Positions 24,989 through 40,563 are shown, numbered from the stretch's first letter. The stretch is DNA of 64,000 nucleotides from Oasisia sp. SBJ-2009 (GCA_964017155.1 OZ024856.1:6403313-6467312), one strand, 5' to 3'. The notes: a model not told the origin generated them from the letters alone. A program made the numbers and translations.

Positions 24989-26545
24989 TTATTCATACAT
25001 ACTATTATACTGAATTATACCACTGTGTTTCTTGTTAATAATGTTCTCCAGATGTAGGGTTTCATTGCCTTTTTTGAATATATCCATAGACATACAATTG
25101 TCAATATGATTCTTTATAATAACTGTATTCCATAGTTTTGGACGAACATAGGTGACTGTGTTTTGTTTGGTATTGGTTTTGCAATGTGGTATTTTGTAAG
25201 CAATCTGTTGTCTCATATTGTAGTTGTGTAAGGGTGTGTGTTTTCATAAGAGACATCTGTTCGGCTAAACCCGCGACTGCTGGGCGGTTTCGACAACGCA
25301 AGCAAGAGCCGACGATTCACCTTAGTCCAGAAGCGAACGTTCCTTGACGTGGTGCGGCAGCTACAGATGACCAACCCTGCCTCACCTGGTAAGTACGACC
25401 GTAAGCGAGCGTGCTACATGTGTATAAGAATCTTACGATCATATATTCCGGACACATTGTTGTCAAAAGTATATTTGTGACTCGTGTCTAATTTTAGTAT
25501 GCGTACAGTACTTATACAAACGATATACTCAGCAAAATAAAACTTGCTGCACGTCCGCTCTCCCGCTGCGCCTTTTTTGTCCAGGGCGGGATGAGCTATT
25601 TAGCCACTATGATCCCGCGCTACGGTTCGTGCTAGACGTCTGCAACCTTCTGCACCAGCCAAAGGTAAACCACTCAGTCCACCACAAGATGTATAGAGAC
25701 CGTTCAGAGTTAATGGTTAGCCATCCGGAGGACTACCAATTGACGGCAGAACACCACAACACCTTACTGACAGCAAAATGCGGGTTGAGCTGAGGCGGAA
25801 GAAAACTACAGATGAGATAAGACAAGCCGTTGAACAACTTCATTGACACACACACAAGCGAAAAGACACGGATTAATACAATGGCTGCTAGACCAGCAGC
25901 ACCAGTACAAATTCTGCCTCCCACCGCGGTTCTTGTTCCAGCGGCGGTTGTGCAAGAGAAACTCGGCCCGGTCGAATTGCGTTTGATGCTTCATGACGAC
26001 GTGCATGCACAGATAGAATGGCTTGCCCACGAGGATTGTTGAAGAACAGTTTTGACTGCCCTCATTGTGCAATTCCGTACAGATTCATCATGATTCCCAG
26101 GACGGATGGCGGTGGAAATGTCACTAGAGGCACAACGTGCAGGAAGGTTCATTTTTCAAGAGCAAGGTTCCTATAGGGAAATTGACTTGGTTCTTATTTT
26201 CATGGGCCACTGAAATCCTGTTACATCATGTCACCTGGCAACTGACGCTGTCACCAAGAACTACCATGGACTGGGGTAATTTCTACACAATTGCTTTATT
26301 GACTGATTGACTGAAACAATTTTGAATATAAATACATGACGGATACATACAAATCAGGATAGACAATCAACAATAAGCAGGAAAGAAGCAAACTGTTTAT
26401 AATTCCTTTTCTTAATTAACAACAAAACATGTATGCCACCCTGTGGCAATTATACTGATGCGAGCATACCAGAGTTAATCAAATAAATGTCATAAAAACA
26501 TGATGATACATTTTGTCAATTAGCTATTAACTATGCTGTTCACAA
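24989..26545 (+). repeat. Monomer 17 (1,557 bp)
   Basis: As monomer 16 but with ATA for the HAQI codon. Counterpart of monomer 25. Confidence 0.95.
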
Positions 26546-28101
26546 TTATTCATACATACTATCATACTGAATTATACCACTGTGTTTCTTGTTAATAATG
26601 TTCTCCAGATGTAGGGTTTCATTGCCTTTTTTGAATATATCCATAGACATACAATTTCAATATGATTCTTTATAATAACTGTATTCCATAGTTTTGGACG
26701 AACATAGGTGACTGTGTTTTGTTTGGTATTGGTTTTGCAATGTGGTATTTTGTAAGCAATCTGTTGTCTCATATTGTAGTTGTGTAAGGGTGTGTGTTTT
26801 CATAAGAGACATCTGTTCGGCTAAACCCGCGACTGCTGGGCGGTTTCGACAACGCAAGCAAGAGCCGACGATTCACCTTAGTCCAGAAGCGAACGTTCCT
26901 TGACGTGGTGCGGCAGCTACAGATGACCAACCCTGCCTCACCTGGTAAGTACGACCGTAAGCGAGCGTGCTACATGCGTCTAAGAATCTTACGATCATAT
27001 ATTCCGGACACATTGTTGTCAAAAGTATATTTGTGACTCGTGTCTAATTTTAGTATGCGTACAGTACTTATACAAACGATATACTCAGCAAAATAAAACT
27101 TGCTGCACGTCCGCTCTCCCGCTGCGCCTTTTTTGTCCAGGGCGGGATGAGCTATTTAGCCACTATGATCCCGCGCTACGGTTCGTGCTAGACGTCTGCA
27201 ACCTTCTGCACCAGCCAAAGGTAAACCACTCAGTCCACCACAAGATGTATAGAGACCGTTCAGAGTTAATGGTTAGCCATCCGGAGGACTACCAATTGAC
27301 GGCAGAACACCACAACACCTTACTGACAGCAAAATGCGGGTTGAGCTGAGGCGGAAGAAAACTACAGATGAGATAAGACAAGCCGTTGAACAACTTCATT
27401 GACACACACACAAGCGAAAAGACACGGATTAATACAATGGCTGCTAGACCAGCAGCACCAGTACAAATTCTGCCTCCCACCGCGGTTCTTGTTCCAGCGG
27501 CGGTTGTGCAAGAGAAACTCGGCCCGGTCGAATTGCGTTTGATGCTTCATGACGACGTGCATGCACAGATCGAATGGCTTGCCCACGAGGATTGTTGAAG
27601 AACAGTTTTGACTGCCCTCATTGTGCAATTCCGTACAGATTCATCATGATTCCCAGGACGGATGGCGGTGGAAATGTCACTAGAGGCCCAACGTGCAGGA
27701 AGGTTCATTTTTCAAGAGCAAGGTTCCTATAGGGAAATTGATTTGGTTCTTATTTTCATGGGCCACTGAAATCCTGTTACATCATGCCACCTGGCAACTG
27801 ACGCTGTCACCAAGAACTACCATGGACTGGGGTAATTTCTACACAATTGCTTTATTGACTGATTGACTGAAACAATTTTGAATATAAATACATGACGGAT
27901 ACATACAAATCAGGATAGACAATCAACAATAAGCAGGAAAGAAGCAAACTGTTTATAATTCCTTTTCTTAATTAACAACAAAACATGTATGCCACCCTGT
28001 GGCAATTATACTGATGCGAGCATACCAGAGTTAATCAAATAAATGTCATAAAAACATGATGATACATTTTGTCAATTAGCTATTAACTATGCTGTTCACA
28101 A
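26546..28101 (+). repeat. Monomer 18 (1,556 bp), 1-bp deletion in LINE frame
   Basis: A 1-bp deletion (ACAATTTCAAT near 26,653) shifts the LINE frame. Also TACATGCGTC, GGCCCAACGTG and ATCATGCCACC. Counterpart of monomer 26. Confidence 0.95.
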
Positions 28102-29658
28102 TTATTCATACATACTATTATACTGAATTATACCACTGTGTTTCTTGTTAATAATGTTCTCCAGATGTAGGGTTTCATTGCCTTTTTTGAATATATCCAT
28201 AGACATACAATTGTCAATATGATTCTTTATAATAACTGTATTCCATAGTTTTGGACGAACATAGGTGACTGTGTTTTGTTTGGTATTGGTTTTGCAATGT
28301 GGTATTTTGTAAGCAATCTGTTGTCTCATATTGTAGTTGTGTAAGGGTGTGTGTTTTCATAAGAGACATCTGTTCGGCTAAACCCGCGACTGCTGGGCGG
28401 TTTCGACAACGCAAGCAAGAGCCGACGATTCACCTTAGTCCAGAAGCGAACGTTCCTTGACGTGGTGCGGCAGCTACAGATGACCAACCCTGCCTCACCT
28501 GGTAAGTACGACCGTAAGCGAGCGTGCTACATGTGTCTAAGAATCTTACGATCATATATTCCGGACACATTGTTGTCAAAAGTATATTTGTGACTCGTGT
28601 CTAATTTTAGTATGCGTACAGTACTTATACAAACGATATACTCAGCAAAATAAAACTTGCTGCACGTCCGCTCTCCCGCTGCGCCTTTTTTGTCCAGGGC
28701 GGGATGAGCTATTTAGCCACTATGATCCCGCGCTACGGTTCGTGCTAGACGTCTGCAACCTTCTGCACCAGCCAAAGGTAAACCACTCAGTCCACCACAA
28801 GATGTATAGAGACCGTTCAGAGTTTATGGTTAGCCATCCGGAGGACTACCAATTGACGGCAGAACACCACAACACCTTACTGACAGCAAAATGCAGGTTG
28901 AGCTGAGGCGGAAGAAAACTACAGATGAGATAAGACAAGCCGTTGAACAACTTCATTGACACACACACAAGCGAAAAGACACGGATTAATACAATGGCTG
29001 CTAGACCAGCAGCACCAGTACAAATTCTGCCTCCCACCGCGGTTCTTGTTCCAGCGGCGGTTGTGCAAGAGAAACTCGGCCCGGTCGAATTGCGTTTGAT
29101 GCTTCATGACGACGTGCATGCACAGATCGAATGGCTTGCCCACGAGGATTGTTGAAGAACAGTTTTGACTGCCCTCATTGTGCAATTCCGTACAGATTCA
29201 TCATGATTCCCAGGACGGATGGCGGTGGAAATGTCACTAGAGGCACAACGTGCAGGAAGGTTCATTTTTCAAGAGCAAGGTTCCTATAGGGAAATTGATT
29301 TGGTTCTTATTTTCATGGGCCACTGAAATCCTGTTACATCATGTCACCTGGCAACTGACGCTGTCACCAAGAACTACCATGGACTGGGGTAATTTCTACA
29401 CAATTGCTTTATTGACTGATTGACTGAAACAATTTTGAATATAAATACATGACGGATACATACAAATCAGGATAGACAATCAACAATAAGCAGGAAAGAA
29501 GCAAACTGTTTATAATTCCTTTTCTTAATTAACAACAAAACATGTATGCCACCCTGTGGCAATTATACTGATGTGAGCATACCAGAGTTAATCAAATAAA
29601 TGTCATAAAAACATGATGATACATTTTGTCAATTAGCTATTAACTATGCTGTTCACAA
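28102..29658 (+). repeat. Monomer 19 (1,557 bp)
   Basis: LINE tail Asn form; GAGTTTATGG; ATGCAGGTTG (a CpG lost); THTSEK; GATGTGAGC near the end (another CpG lost). Counterpart of monomer 27. Confidence 0.95.
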
Positions 29659-31222
29659 TTATTCATACATACTATCATACTGAATTATACCACTGTGTTT
29701 CTTGTTAATAATGTTCTCCAGATGTAGGGTTTCATTGCCTTTTTTGAATATATCCATAGACATACAATTGTCAATATGATTCTTTATAATAACTGTATTC
29801 CATAGTTTTGGACGAACATAGGTGACTGTGTTTTGTTTGGTATTGGTTTTGCAATGTGGTATTTTGTAAGCAATCTGTTGTCTCATATTGTAGTTGTGTA
29901 AGGGTGTGTGTTTTCATAAGAGACATCTGTTCGGCTAAACCCGCGACTGCTGGGCGGTTTCGACAACGCAAGCAAGAGCCGACGATTCACCTTAGTCCAG
30001 AAGCGAACGTTCCTTGACGTGGTGCGGCAGCTACAGATGACCAACCCTGCCTCACCTGGTAAGTACGACCGTAAGCGAGCGTGCTACATGTGTCTAAGAA
30101 TCTTACGATCATATATTCCGGACACATTGTTGTCAAAAGTATATTTGTGACTCGTGTCTAATTTTAGTATGCGTACAGTACTTATACAAACGATATACTC
30201 AGCAAAATAAAACTTGCTGCACGTCCGCTCTCCCGCTGCGCCTTTTTTGTCCAGGGCGGGATGAGCTATTTAGCCACTATGATCCCGCGCTACGGTTCGT
30301 GCTAGACGTCTGCAACCTTCTGCACCAGCCAAAGGTAAACCACTCAGTCCACCACAAGATGTATAGAGACCGTTCAGAGTTTATGGTTAGCTATCCGGAG
30401 GACTACCAATTGACGGCAGAACACCACAACACCTTACTGACAGCAAAATGCGGGTTGAGCTGAGGCGGAAGAAAACTACAGATGAGATAAGACAAGCCGT
30501 TGAACAACTTCATTGACACACACACAAACGAAAAGACACGGATTAATACAATGGCTGCTAGACCAGCAGCACCAGTACAAATTCTGCCTCCCACCGCGGT
30601 TCTTGTTCCAGCGGCGGTTGTGCAAGAGAAACTCGGCCCGGTCGAATTGCGTTTGATGCTTCATGACGACATGCATGCACAGATCGAATGGCTTGCCCAC
30701 GAGGATTGTTGAAGAACAGTTTTGACTGCCCTCATTGTGCAATTCCGTATAGATTCATCACCCAACATGATTCCCAGGACGGATGGCGGTGGAAATGTCA
30801 CTAGAGGCACAACGTGCAGGAAGGTTCATTTTTCAAGAGCAAGGTTCCTATGGGGAAATTGACTTGGTTCTTATTTTCATGGGCCACTGAAATCCTGTTA
30901 CATCATGTCACCTGGCAACTAACGCTGTCACCAAGAACTACCATGGACTGGGGTAATTTCTACACAATTGCTTTATTGACTGATTGACTGAAACAATTTT
31001 GAATATAAATACATGACGGATACATACAAATCAGGATAGACAATCAACAATAAGCAGGAAAGAAGCAAACTGTTTATAATTCCTTTTCTTAATTAACAAC
31101 AAAACATGTATGCCACCCTGTGGCAATTATACTGATGCGAGCATACCAGAGTTAATCAAATAAATGTCATAAAAACATGATGATACATTTTGTCAATTAG
31201 CTATTAACTATGCTGTTCACAA
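29659..31222 (+). repeat. Monomer 20 (1,564 bp)
   Basis: LINE tail Asp form; GTTAGCTATCC; THTNEK; DDMHAQ; 7 bp present, followed by CTATGGGGAAAT and CAACTAACGC as in monomers 11 and 12. This mosaic is shared with monomer 28. Confidence 0.95.
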
Positions 31223-32779
31223 TTATTCATACATACTATCATACTGAATTATACCACTGTGTTTCTTGTTAATAATGTTCTCCAGATGTAGGGTTTCATT
31301 GCCTTTTTTGAATATATCCATAGACATACAATTGTCAATATGATTCTTTATAATAACTGTATTCCATAGTTTTGGACGAACATAGGTGACTGTGTTTTGT
31401 TTGGTATTGGTTTTGCAATGTGGTATTTTGTAAGCAATCTGTTGTCTCATATTGTAGTTGTGTAAGGGTGTGTGTTTTCATAAGAGACATCTGTTCGGCT
31501 AAACCCGCGACTGCTGGGCGGTTTCGACAACGCAAGCAAGAGTCGACGATTCACCTTAGTCCAGAAGCGAACGTTCCTTGACGTGGTGCGGCAGCTACAG
31601 ATGACCAACCCTGCCTCACCTGGTAAGTACGACCGTAAGCGAGCGTGCTACATGTGTCTAAGAATCTTACGATCATATATTCCGGACACATTGTTGTCAA
31701 AAGTATATTTGTGACTCGTGTCTAATTTTAGTATGCGTACAGTACTTATACAAACGATATACTCAGCAAAATAAAACTTGCTGCACGTCCGCTCTCCCGC
31801 TGCGCCTTTTTTGTCCAGGGCGGGATGAGCTATTTAGCCACTATGATCCCGCGCTACGGTTCGTGCTAGACGTCTGCAACCTTCTGCACCAGCCAAAGGT
31901 AAACCACTCAGTCCACCACAAGATGTATAGAGACCGTTCAGAGTTAATGGTTAGCCATCCGGAGGACTACCAATTGACGGCAGAACACCACAACACCTTA
32001 CTGACAGCAAAATGCGGGTTGAGCTGAGGCGGAAGAAAACTACAGATGAGATAAGACAAGCCGTTGAACAACTTCATTGACACACACACAAACGAAAAGA
32101 CACGGATTAATACAATGGCTGCTAGACCAGCAGCACCAGTACAAATTCTGCCTCCCACCGCGGTTCTTGTTCCAGCGGCGGTTGTGCAAGAGAAACTCGG
32201 CCCGGTCGAATTGCGTTTGATGCTTCATGACGACGTGCATGCACAGATCGAATGGCTTGCCCACGAGGATTGTTGAAGAACAGTTTTGACTGCCCTCATT
32301 GTGCAATTCCGTACAGATTCATCATGATTCCCAGGACGGATGGCGGTGGAAATGTCACTAGAGGCACAACGTGCAGGAAGGTTCATTTTTCAAGAGCAAG
32401 GTTCCTATAGGGAAATTGATTTGGTTCTTATTTTCATGGGCCACTGAAATCCTGTTACATCATGTCACCTGGCAACTGACGCTGTCACCAAGAACTACCA
32501 TGGACTGGGGTAATTTCTACACAATTGCTTTATTGACTGATTGACTGAAACAATTTTGAATATAAATACATGACGGATACATACAAATCAGGATAGACAA
32601 TCAACAATAAGCAGGAAAGAAGCAAACTGTTTATAATTCCTTTTCTTAATTAACAACAAAACATGTATGCCACCCTGTGGCAATTATACTGATGCGAGCA
32701 TACCAGAGTTAATCAAATAAATGTCATAAAAACATGATGATACATTTTGTCAATTAGCTATTAACTATGCTGTTCACAA
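31223..32779 (+). repeat. Monomer 21 (1,557 bp)
   Basis: LINE tail Asp form; GAGTCGACG; THTNEK; 7 bp absent. Counterpart of monomer 29. Confidence 0.95.
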
Positions 32780-34336
32780 TTATTCATACATACTATTATA
32801 CTGAATTATACCACTGTGTTTCTTGTTAATAATGTTCTCCAGATGTAGGGTTTCATTGCCTTTTTTGAATATATCCATAGACATACAATTGTCAATATGA
32901 TTCTTTATAATAACTGTATTCCATAGTTTTGGACGAACATAGGTGACTGTGTTTTGTTTGGTATTGGTTTTGCAATGTGGTATTTTGTAAGCAATCTGTT
33001 GTCTCATATTGTAGTTGTGTAAGGGTGTGTGTTTTCATAAGAGACATCTGTTCGGCTAAACCCGCGACTGCTGGGCGGTTTCGACAACGCAAGCAAGAGC
33101 CGACGATTCACCTTAGTCCAGAAGCGAACGTTCCTTGACGTGGTGCGGCAGCTACAGATGACCAACCCTGCCTCACCTGGTAAGTACGACCGTAAGCGAG
33201 CGTGCTACATGTGTATAAGAATCTTACGATCATATATTCCGGACACATTGTTGTCAAAAGTATATTTGTGACTCGTGTCTAATTTTAGTATGCGTACAGT
33301 ACTTATACAAACGATATACTCAGCAAAATAAAACTTGCTGCACGTCCGCTCTCCCGCTGCGCCTTTTTTGTCCAGGGCGGGATGAGCTATTTAGCCACTA
33401 TGATCCCGCGCTACGGTTCGTGCTAGACGTCTGCAACCTTCTGCACCAGCCAAAGGTAAACCACTCAGTCCACCACAAGATGTATAGAGACCGTTCAGAG
33501 TTAATGGTTAGCCATCCGGAGGACTACCAATTGACGGCAGAACACCACAACACCTTACTGACAGCAAAATGCGGGTTGAGCTGAGGCGGAAGAAAACTAC
33601 AGATGAGATAAGACAAGCCGTTGAACAACTTCATTGACACACACACAAGCGAAAAGACACGGATTAATACAATGGCTGCTAGACCAGCAGCACCAGTACA
33701 AATTCTGCCTCCCACCGCGGTTCTTGTTCCAGCGGCGGTTGTGCAAGAGAAACTCGGCCCGGTCGAATTGCGTTTGATGCTTCATGACGACGTGCATGCA
33801 CAGATCGAATGGCTTGCCCACGAGGATTGTTGAAGAACAGTTTTGACTGCCCTCATTGTGCAATTCCGTACAGATTCATCATGATTCCCAGGACGGATGG
33901 CGGTGGAAATGTCACTAGAGGCACAACGTGCAGGAAGGTTCATTTTTCAAGAGCAAGGTTCCTATAGGGAAATTGACTTGGTTCTTATTTTCATGGGCCA
34001 CTGAAATCCTGTTACATCATGTCACCTGGCAACTGACGCTGTCACCAAGAACTACCATGGACTGGGGTAATTTCTACACAATTGCTTTATTGACTGATTG
34101 ACTGAAACAATTTTGAATATAAATACATGACGGATACATACAAATCAGGATAGACAATCAACAATAAGCAGGAAAGAAGCAAACTGTTTATAATTCCTTT
34201 TCTTAATTAACAACAAAACATGTATGCCACCCTGTGGCAATTATACTGATGCGAGCATACCAGAGTTAATCAAATAAATGTCATAAAAACATGATGATAC
34301 ATTTTGTCAATTAGCTATTAACTATGCTGTTCACAA
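32780..34336 (+). repeat. Monomer 22 (1,557 bp)
   Basis: LINE tail Asn form; ATGTGTATAAG; THTSEK; ATTGACTTGG. Same variants as monomers 16, 24 and 30. Confidence 0.95.
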
Positions 34337-35893
34337 TTATTCATACATACTATTATACTGAATTATACCACTGTGTTTCTTGTTAATAATGTTCTCCAGA
34401 TGTAGGGTTTCATTGCCTTTTTTGAATATATCCATAGACATACAATTGTCAATATGATTCTTTATAATAACTGTATTCCATAGTTTTGGACGAACATAGG
34501 TGACTGTGTTTTGTTTGGTATTGGTTTTGCAATGTGGTATTTTGTAAGCAATCTGTTGTCTCATATTGTAGTTGTGTAAGGGTGTGTGTTTTCATAAGAG
34601 ACATCTGTTCGGCTAAACCCGCGACTGCTGGGCGGTTTCGACAACGCAAGCAAGAGCCGACGATTCACCTTAGTCCAGAAGCGAACGTTCCTTGACGTGG
34701 TGCGGCAGCTACAGATGACCAACCCTGCCTCACCTGGTAAGTACGACCGTAAGCGAGCGTGCTACATGTGTATAAGAATCTTACGATCATATATTCCGGA
34801 CACATTGTTGTCAAAAGTATATTTGTGACTCGTGTCTAATTTTAGTATGCGTACAGTACTTATACAAACGATATACTCAGCAAAATAAAACTTGCTGCAC
34901 GTCCGCTCTCCCGCTGCGCCTTTTTTGTCCAGGGCGGGATGAGCTATTTAGCCACTATGATCCCGCGCTACGGTTCGTGCTAGACGTCTGCAACCTTCTG
35001 CACCAGCCAAAGGTAAACCACTCAGTCCACCACAAGATGTATAGAGACCGTTCAGAGTTAATGGTTAGCCATCCGGAGGACTACCAATTGACGGCAGAAC
35101 ACCACAACACCTTACTGACAGCAAAATGCGGGTTGAGCTGAGGCGGAAGAAAACTACAGATGAGATAAGACAAGCCGTTGAACAACTTCATTGACACACA
35201 CACAAGCGAAAAGACACGGATTAATACAATGGCTGCTAGACCAGCAGCACCAGTACAAATTCTGCCTCCCACCGCGGTTCTTGTTCCAGCGGCGGTTGTG
35301 CAAGAGAAACTCGGCCCGGTCGAATTGCGTTTGATGCTTCATGACGACGTGCATGCACAGATAGAATGGCTTGCCCACGAGGATTGTTGAAGAACAGTTT
35401 TGACTGCCCTCATTGTGCAATTCCGTACAGATTCATCATGATTCCCAGGACGGATGGCGGTGGAAATGTCACTAGAGGCACAACGTGCAGGAAGGTTCAT
35501 TTTTCAAGAGCAAGGTTCCTATAGGGAAATTGACTTGGTTCTTATTTTCATGGGCCACTGAAATCCTGTTACATCATGTCACCTGGCAACTGACGCTGTC
35601 ACCAAGAACTACCATGGACTGGGGTAATTTCTACACAATTGCTTTATTGACTGATTGACTGAAACAATTTTGAATATAAATACATGACGGATACATACAA
35701 ATCAGGATAGACAATCAACAATAAGCAGGAAAGAAGCAAACTGTTTATAATTCCTTTTCTTAATTAACAACAAAACATGTATGCCACCCTGTGGCAATTA
35801 TACTGATGCGAGCATACCAGAGTTAATCAAATAAATGTCATAAAAACATGATGATACATTTTGTCAATTAGCTATTAACTATGCTGTTCACAA
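34337..35893 (+). repeat. Monomer 23 (1,557 bp)
   Basis: As monomer 22 with ATA in the HAQI codon. Same variants as monomers 17 and 25. Confidence 0.95.
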
Positions 35894-37450
35894 TTATTCA
35901 TACATACTATTATACTGAATTATACCACTGTGTTTCTTGTTAATAATGTTCTCCAGATGTAGGGTTTCATTGCCTTTTTTGAATATATCCATAGACATAC
36001 AATTGTCAATATGATTCTTTATAATAACTGTATTCCATAGTTTTGGACGAACATAGGTGACTGTGTTTTGTTTGGTATTGGTTTTGCAATGTGGTATTTT
36101 GTAAGCAATCTGTTGTCTCATATTGTAGTTGTGTAAGGGTGTGTGTTTTCATAAGAGACATCTGTTCGGCTAAACCCGCGACTGCTGGGCGGTTTCGACA
36201 ACGCAAGCAAGAGCCGACGATTCACCTTAGTCCAGAAGCGAACGTTCCTTGACGTGGTGCGGCAGCTACAGATGACCAACCCTGCCTCACCTGGTAAGTA
36301 CGACCGTAAGCGAGCGTGCTACATGTGTATAAGAATCTTACGATCATATATTCCGGACACATTGTTGTCAAAAGTATATTTGTGACTCGTGTCTAATTTT
36401 AGTATGCGTACAGTACTTATACAAACGATATACTCAGCAAAATAAAACTTGCTGCACGTCCGCTCTCCCGCTGCGCCTTTTTTGTCCAGGGCGGGATGAG
36501 CTATTTAGCCACTATGATCCCGCGCTACGGTTCGTGCTAGACGTCTGCAACCTTCTGCACCAGCCAAAGGTAAACCACTCAGTCCACCACAAGATGTATA
36601 GAGACCGTTCAGAGTTAATGGTTAGCCATCCGGAGGACTACCAATTGACGGCAGAACACCACAACACCTTACTGACAGCAAAATGCGGGTTGAGCTGAGG
36701 CGGAAGAAAACTACAGATGAGATAAGACAAGCCGTTGAACAACTTCATTGACACACACACAAGCGAAAAGACACGGATTAATACAATGGCTGCTAGACCA
36801 GCAGCACCAGTACAAATTCTGCCTCCCACCGCGGTTCTTGTTCCAGCGGCGGTTGTGCAAGAGAAACTCGGCCCGGTCGAATTGCGTTTGATGCTTCATG
36901 ACGACGTGCATGCACAGATCGAATGGCTTGCCCACGAGGATTGTTGAAGAACAGTTTTGACTGCCCTCATTGTGCAATTCCGTACAGATTCATCATGATT
37001 CCCAGGACGGATGGCGGTGGAAATGTCACTAGAGGCACAACGTGCAGGAAGGTTCATTTTTCAAGAGCAAGGTTCCTATAGGGAAATTGACTTGGTTCTT
37101 ATTTTCATGGGCCACTGAAATCCTGTTACATCATGTCACCTGGCAACTGACGCTGTCACCAAGAACTACCATGGACTGGGGTAATTTCTACACAATTGCT
37201 TTATTGACTGATTGACTGAAACAATTTTGAATATAAATACATGACGGATACATACAAATCAGGATAGACAATCAACAATAAGCAGGAAAGAAGCAAACTG
37301 TTTATAATTCCTTTTCTTAATTAACAACAAAACATGTATGCCACCCTGTGGCAATTATACTGATGCGAGCATACCAGAGTTAATCAAATAAATGTCATAA
37401 AAACATGATGATACATTTTGTCAATTAGCTATTAACTATGCTGTTCACAA
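35894..37450 (+). repeat. Monomer 24 (1,557 bp)
   Basis: Same variants as monomers 16 and 22. It begins the second copy of the eight-monomer block. Confidence 0.95.
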
Positions 37451-39007
37451 TTATTCATACATACTATTATACTGAATTATACCACTGTGTTTCTTGTTAA
37501 TAATGTTCTCCAGATGTAGGGTTTCATTGCCTTTTTTGAATATATCCATAGACATACAATTGTCAATATGATTCTTTATAATAACTGTATTCCATAGTTT
37601 TGGACGAACATAGGTGACTGTGTTTTGTTTGGTATTGGTTTTGCAATGTGGTATTTTGTAAGCAATCTGTTGTCTCATATTGTAGTTGTGTAAGGGTGTG
37701 TGTTTTCATAAGAGACATCTGTTCGGCTAAACCCGCGACTGCTGGGCGGTTTCGACAACGCAAGCAAGAGCCGACGATTCACCTTAGTCCAGAAGCGAAC
37801 GTTCCTTGACGTGGTGCGGCAGCTACAGATGACCAACCCTGCCTCACCTGGTAAGTACGACCGTAAGCGAGCGTGCTACATGTGTATAAGAATCTTACGA
37901 TCATATATTCCGGACACATTGTTGTCAAAAGTATATTTGTGACTCGTGTCTAATTTTAGTATGCGTACAGTACTTATACAAACGATATACTCAGCAAAAT
38001 AAAACTTGCTGCACGTCCGCTCTCCCGCTGCGCCTTTTTTGTCCAGGGCGGGATGAGCTATTTAGCCACTATGATCCCGCGCTACGGTTCGTGCTAGACG
38101 TCTGCAACCTTCTGCACCAGCCAAAGGTAAACCACTCAGTCCACCACAAGATGTATAGAGACCGTTCAGAGTTAATGGTTAGCCATCCGGAGGACTACCA
38201 ATTGACGGCAGAACACCACAACACCTTACTGACAGCAAAATGCGGGTTGAGCTGAGGCGGAAGAAAACTACAGATGAGATAAGACAAGCCGTTGAACAAC
38301 TTCATTGACACACACACAAGCGAAAAGACACGGATTAATACAATGGCTGCTAGACCAGCAGCACCAGTACAAATTCTGCCTCCCACCGCGGTTCTTGTTC
38401 CAGCGGCGGTTGTGCAAGAGAAACTCGGCCCGGTCGAATTGCGTTTGATGCTTCATGACGACGTGCATGCACAGATAGAATGGCTTGCCCACGAGGATTG
38501 TTGAAGAACAGTTTTGACTGCCCTCATTGTGCAATTCCGTACAGATTCATCATGATTCCCAGGACGGATGGCGGTGGAAATGTCACTAGAGGCACAACGT
38601 GCAGGAAGGTTCATTTTTCAAGAGCAAGGTTCCTATAGGGAAATTGACTTGGTTCTTATTTTCATGGGCCACTGAAATCCTGTTACATCATGTCACCTGG
38701 CAACTGACGCTGTCACCAAGAACTACCATGGACTGGGGTAATTTCTACACAATTGCTTTATTGACTGATTGACTGAAACAATTTTGAATATAAATACATG
38801 ACGGATACATACAAATCAGGATAGACAATCAACAATAAGCAGGAAAGAAGCAAACTGTTTATAATTCCTTTTCTTAATTAACAACAAAACATGTATGCCA
38901 CCCTGTGGCAATTATACTGATGCGAGCATACCAGAGTTAATCAAATAAATGTCATAAAAACATGATGATACATTTTGTCAATTAGCTATTAACTATGCTG
39001 TTCACAA
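37451..39007 (+). repeat. Monomer 25 (1,557 bp)
   Basis: Same variants as monomers 17 and 23 (ATA codon, ATTGACTTGG). Confidence 0.95.
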
Positions 39008-40563
39008 TTATTCATACATACTATCATACTGAATTATACCACTGTGTTTCTTGTTAATAATGTTCTCCAGATGTAGGGTTTCATTGCCTTTTTTGAATAT
39101 ATCCATAGACATACAATTTCAATATGATTCTTTATAATAACTGTATTCCATAGTTTTGGACGAACATAGGTGACTGTGTTTTGTTTGGTATTGGTTTTGC
39201 AATGTGGTATTTTGTAAGCAATCTGTTGTCTCATATTGTAGTTGTGTAAGGGTGTGTGTTTTCATAAGAGACATCTGTTCGGCTAAACCCGCGACTGCTG
39301 GGCGGTTTCGACAACGCAAGCAAGAGCCGACGATTCACCTTAGTCCAGAAGCGAACGTTCCTTGACGTGGTGCGGCAGCTACAGATGACCAACCCTGCCT
39401 CACCTGGTAAGTACGACCGTAAGCGAGCGTGCTACATGCGTCTAAGAATCTTACGATCATATATTCCGGACACATTGTTGTCAAAAGTATATTTGTGACT
39501 CGTGTCTAATTTTAGTATGCGTACAGTACTTATACAAACGATATACTCAGCAAAATAAAACTTGCTGCACGTCCGCTCTCCCGCTGCGCCTTTTTTGTCC
39601 AGGGCGGGATGAGCTATTTAGCCACTATGATCCCGCGCTACGGTTCGTGCTAGACGTCTGCAACCTTCTGCACCAGCCAAAGGTAAACCACTCAGTCCAC
39701 CACAAGATGTATAGAGACCGTTCAGAGTTAATGGTTAGCCATCCGGAGGACTACCAATTGACGGCAGAACACCACAACACCTTACTGACAGCAAAATGCG
39801 GGTTGAGCTGAGGCGGAAGAAAACTACAGATGAGATAAGACAAGCCGTTGAACAACTTCATTGACACACACACAAGCGAAAAGACACGGATTAATACAAT
39901 GGCTGCTAGACCAGCAGCACCAGTACAAATTCTGCCTCCCACCGCGGTTCTTGTTCCAGCGGCGGTTGTGCAAGAGAAACTCGGCCCGGTCGAATTGCGT
40001 TTGATGCTTCATGACGACGTGCATGCACAGATCGAATGGCTTGCCCACGAGGATTGTTGAAGAACAGTTTTGACTGCCCTCATTGTGCAATTCCGTACAG
40101 ATTCATCATGATTCCCAGGACGGATGGCGGTGGAAATGTCACTAGAGGCCCAACGTGCAGGAAGGTTCATTTTTCAAGAGCAAGGTTCCTATAGGGAAAT
40201 TGATTTGGTTCTTATTTTCATGGGCCACTGAAATCCTGTTACATCATGCCACCTGGCAACTGACGCTGTCACCAAGAACTACCATGGACTGGGGTAATTT
40301 CTACACAATTGCTTTATTGACTGATTGACTGAAACAATTTTGAATATAAATACATGACGGATACATACAAATCAGGATAGACAATCAACAATAAGCAGGA
40401 AAGAAGCAAACTGTTTATAATTCCTTTTCTTAATTAACAACAAAACATGTATGCCACCCTGTGGCAATTATACTGATGCGAGCATACCAGAGTTAATCAA
40501 ATAAATGTCATAAAAACATGATGATACATTTTGTCAATTAGCTATTAACTATGCTGTTCACAA
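39008..40563 (+). repeat. Monomer 26 (1,556 bp), 1-bp deletion in LINE frame
   Basis: It carries the 1-bp deletion of monomer 18 (ACAATTTCAAT near 39,115) together with TACATGCGTC, GGCCCAACGTG and ATCATGCCACC, exactly 12,462 bp later. Confidence 0.95.
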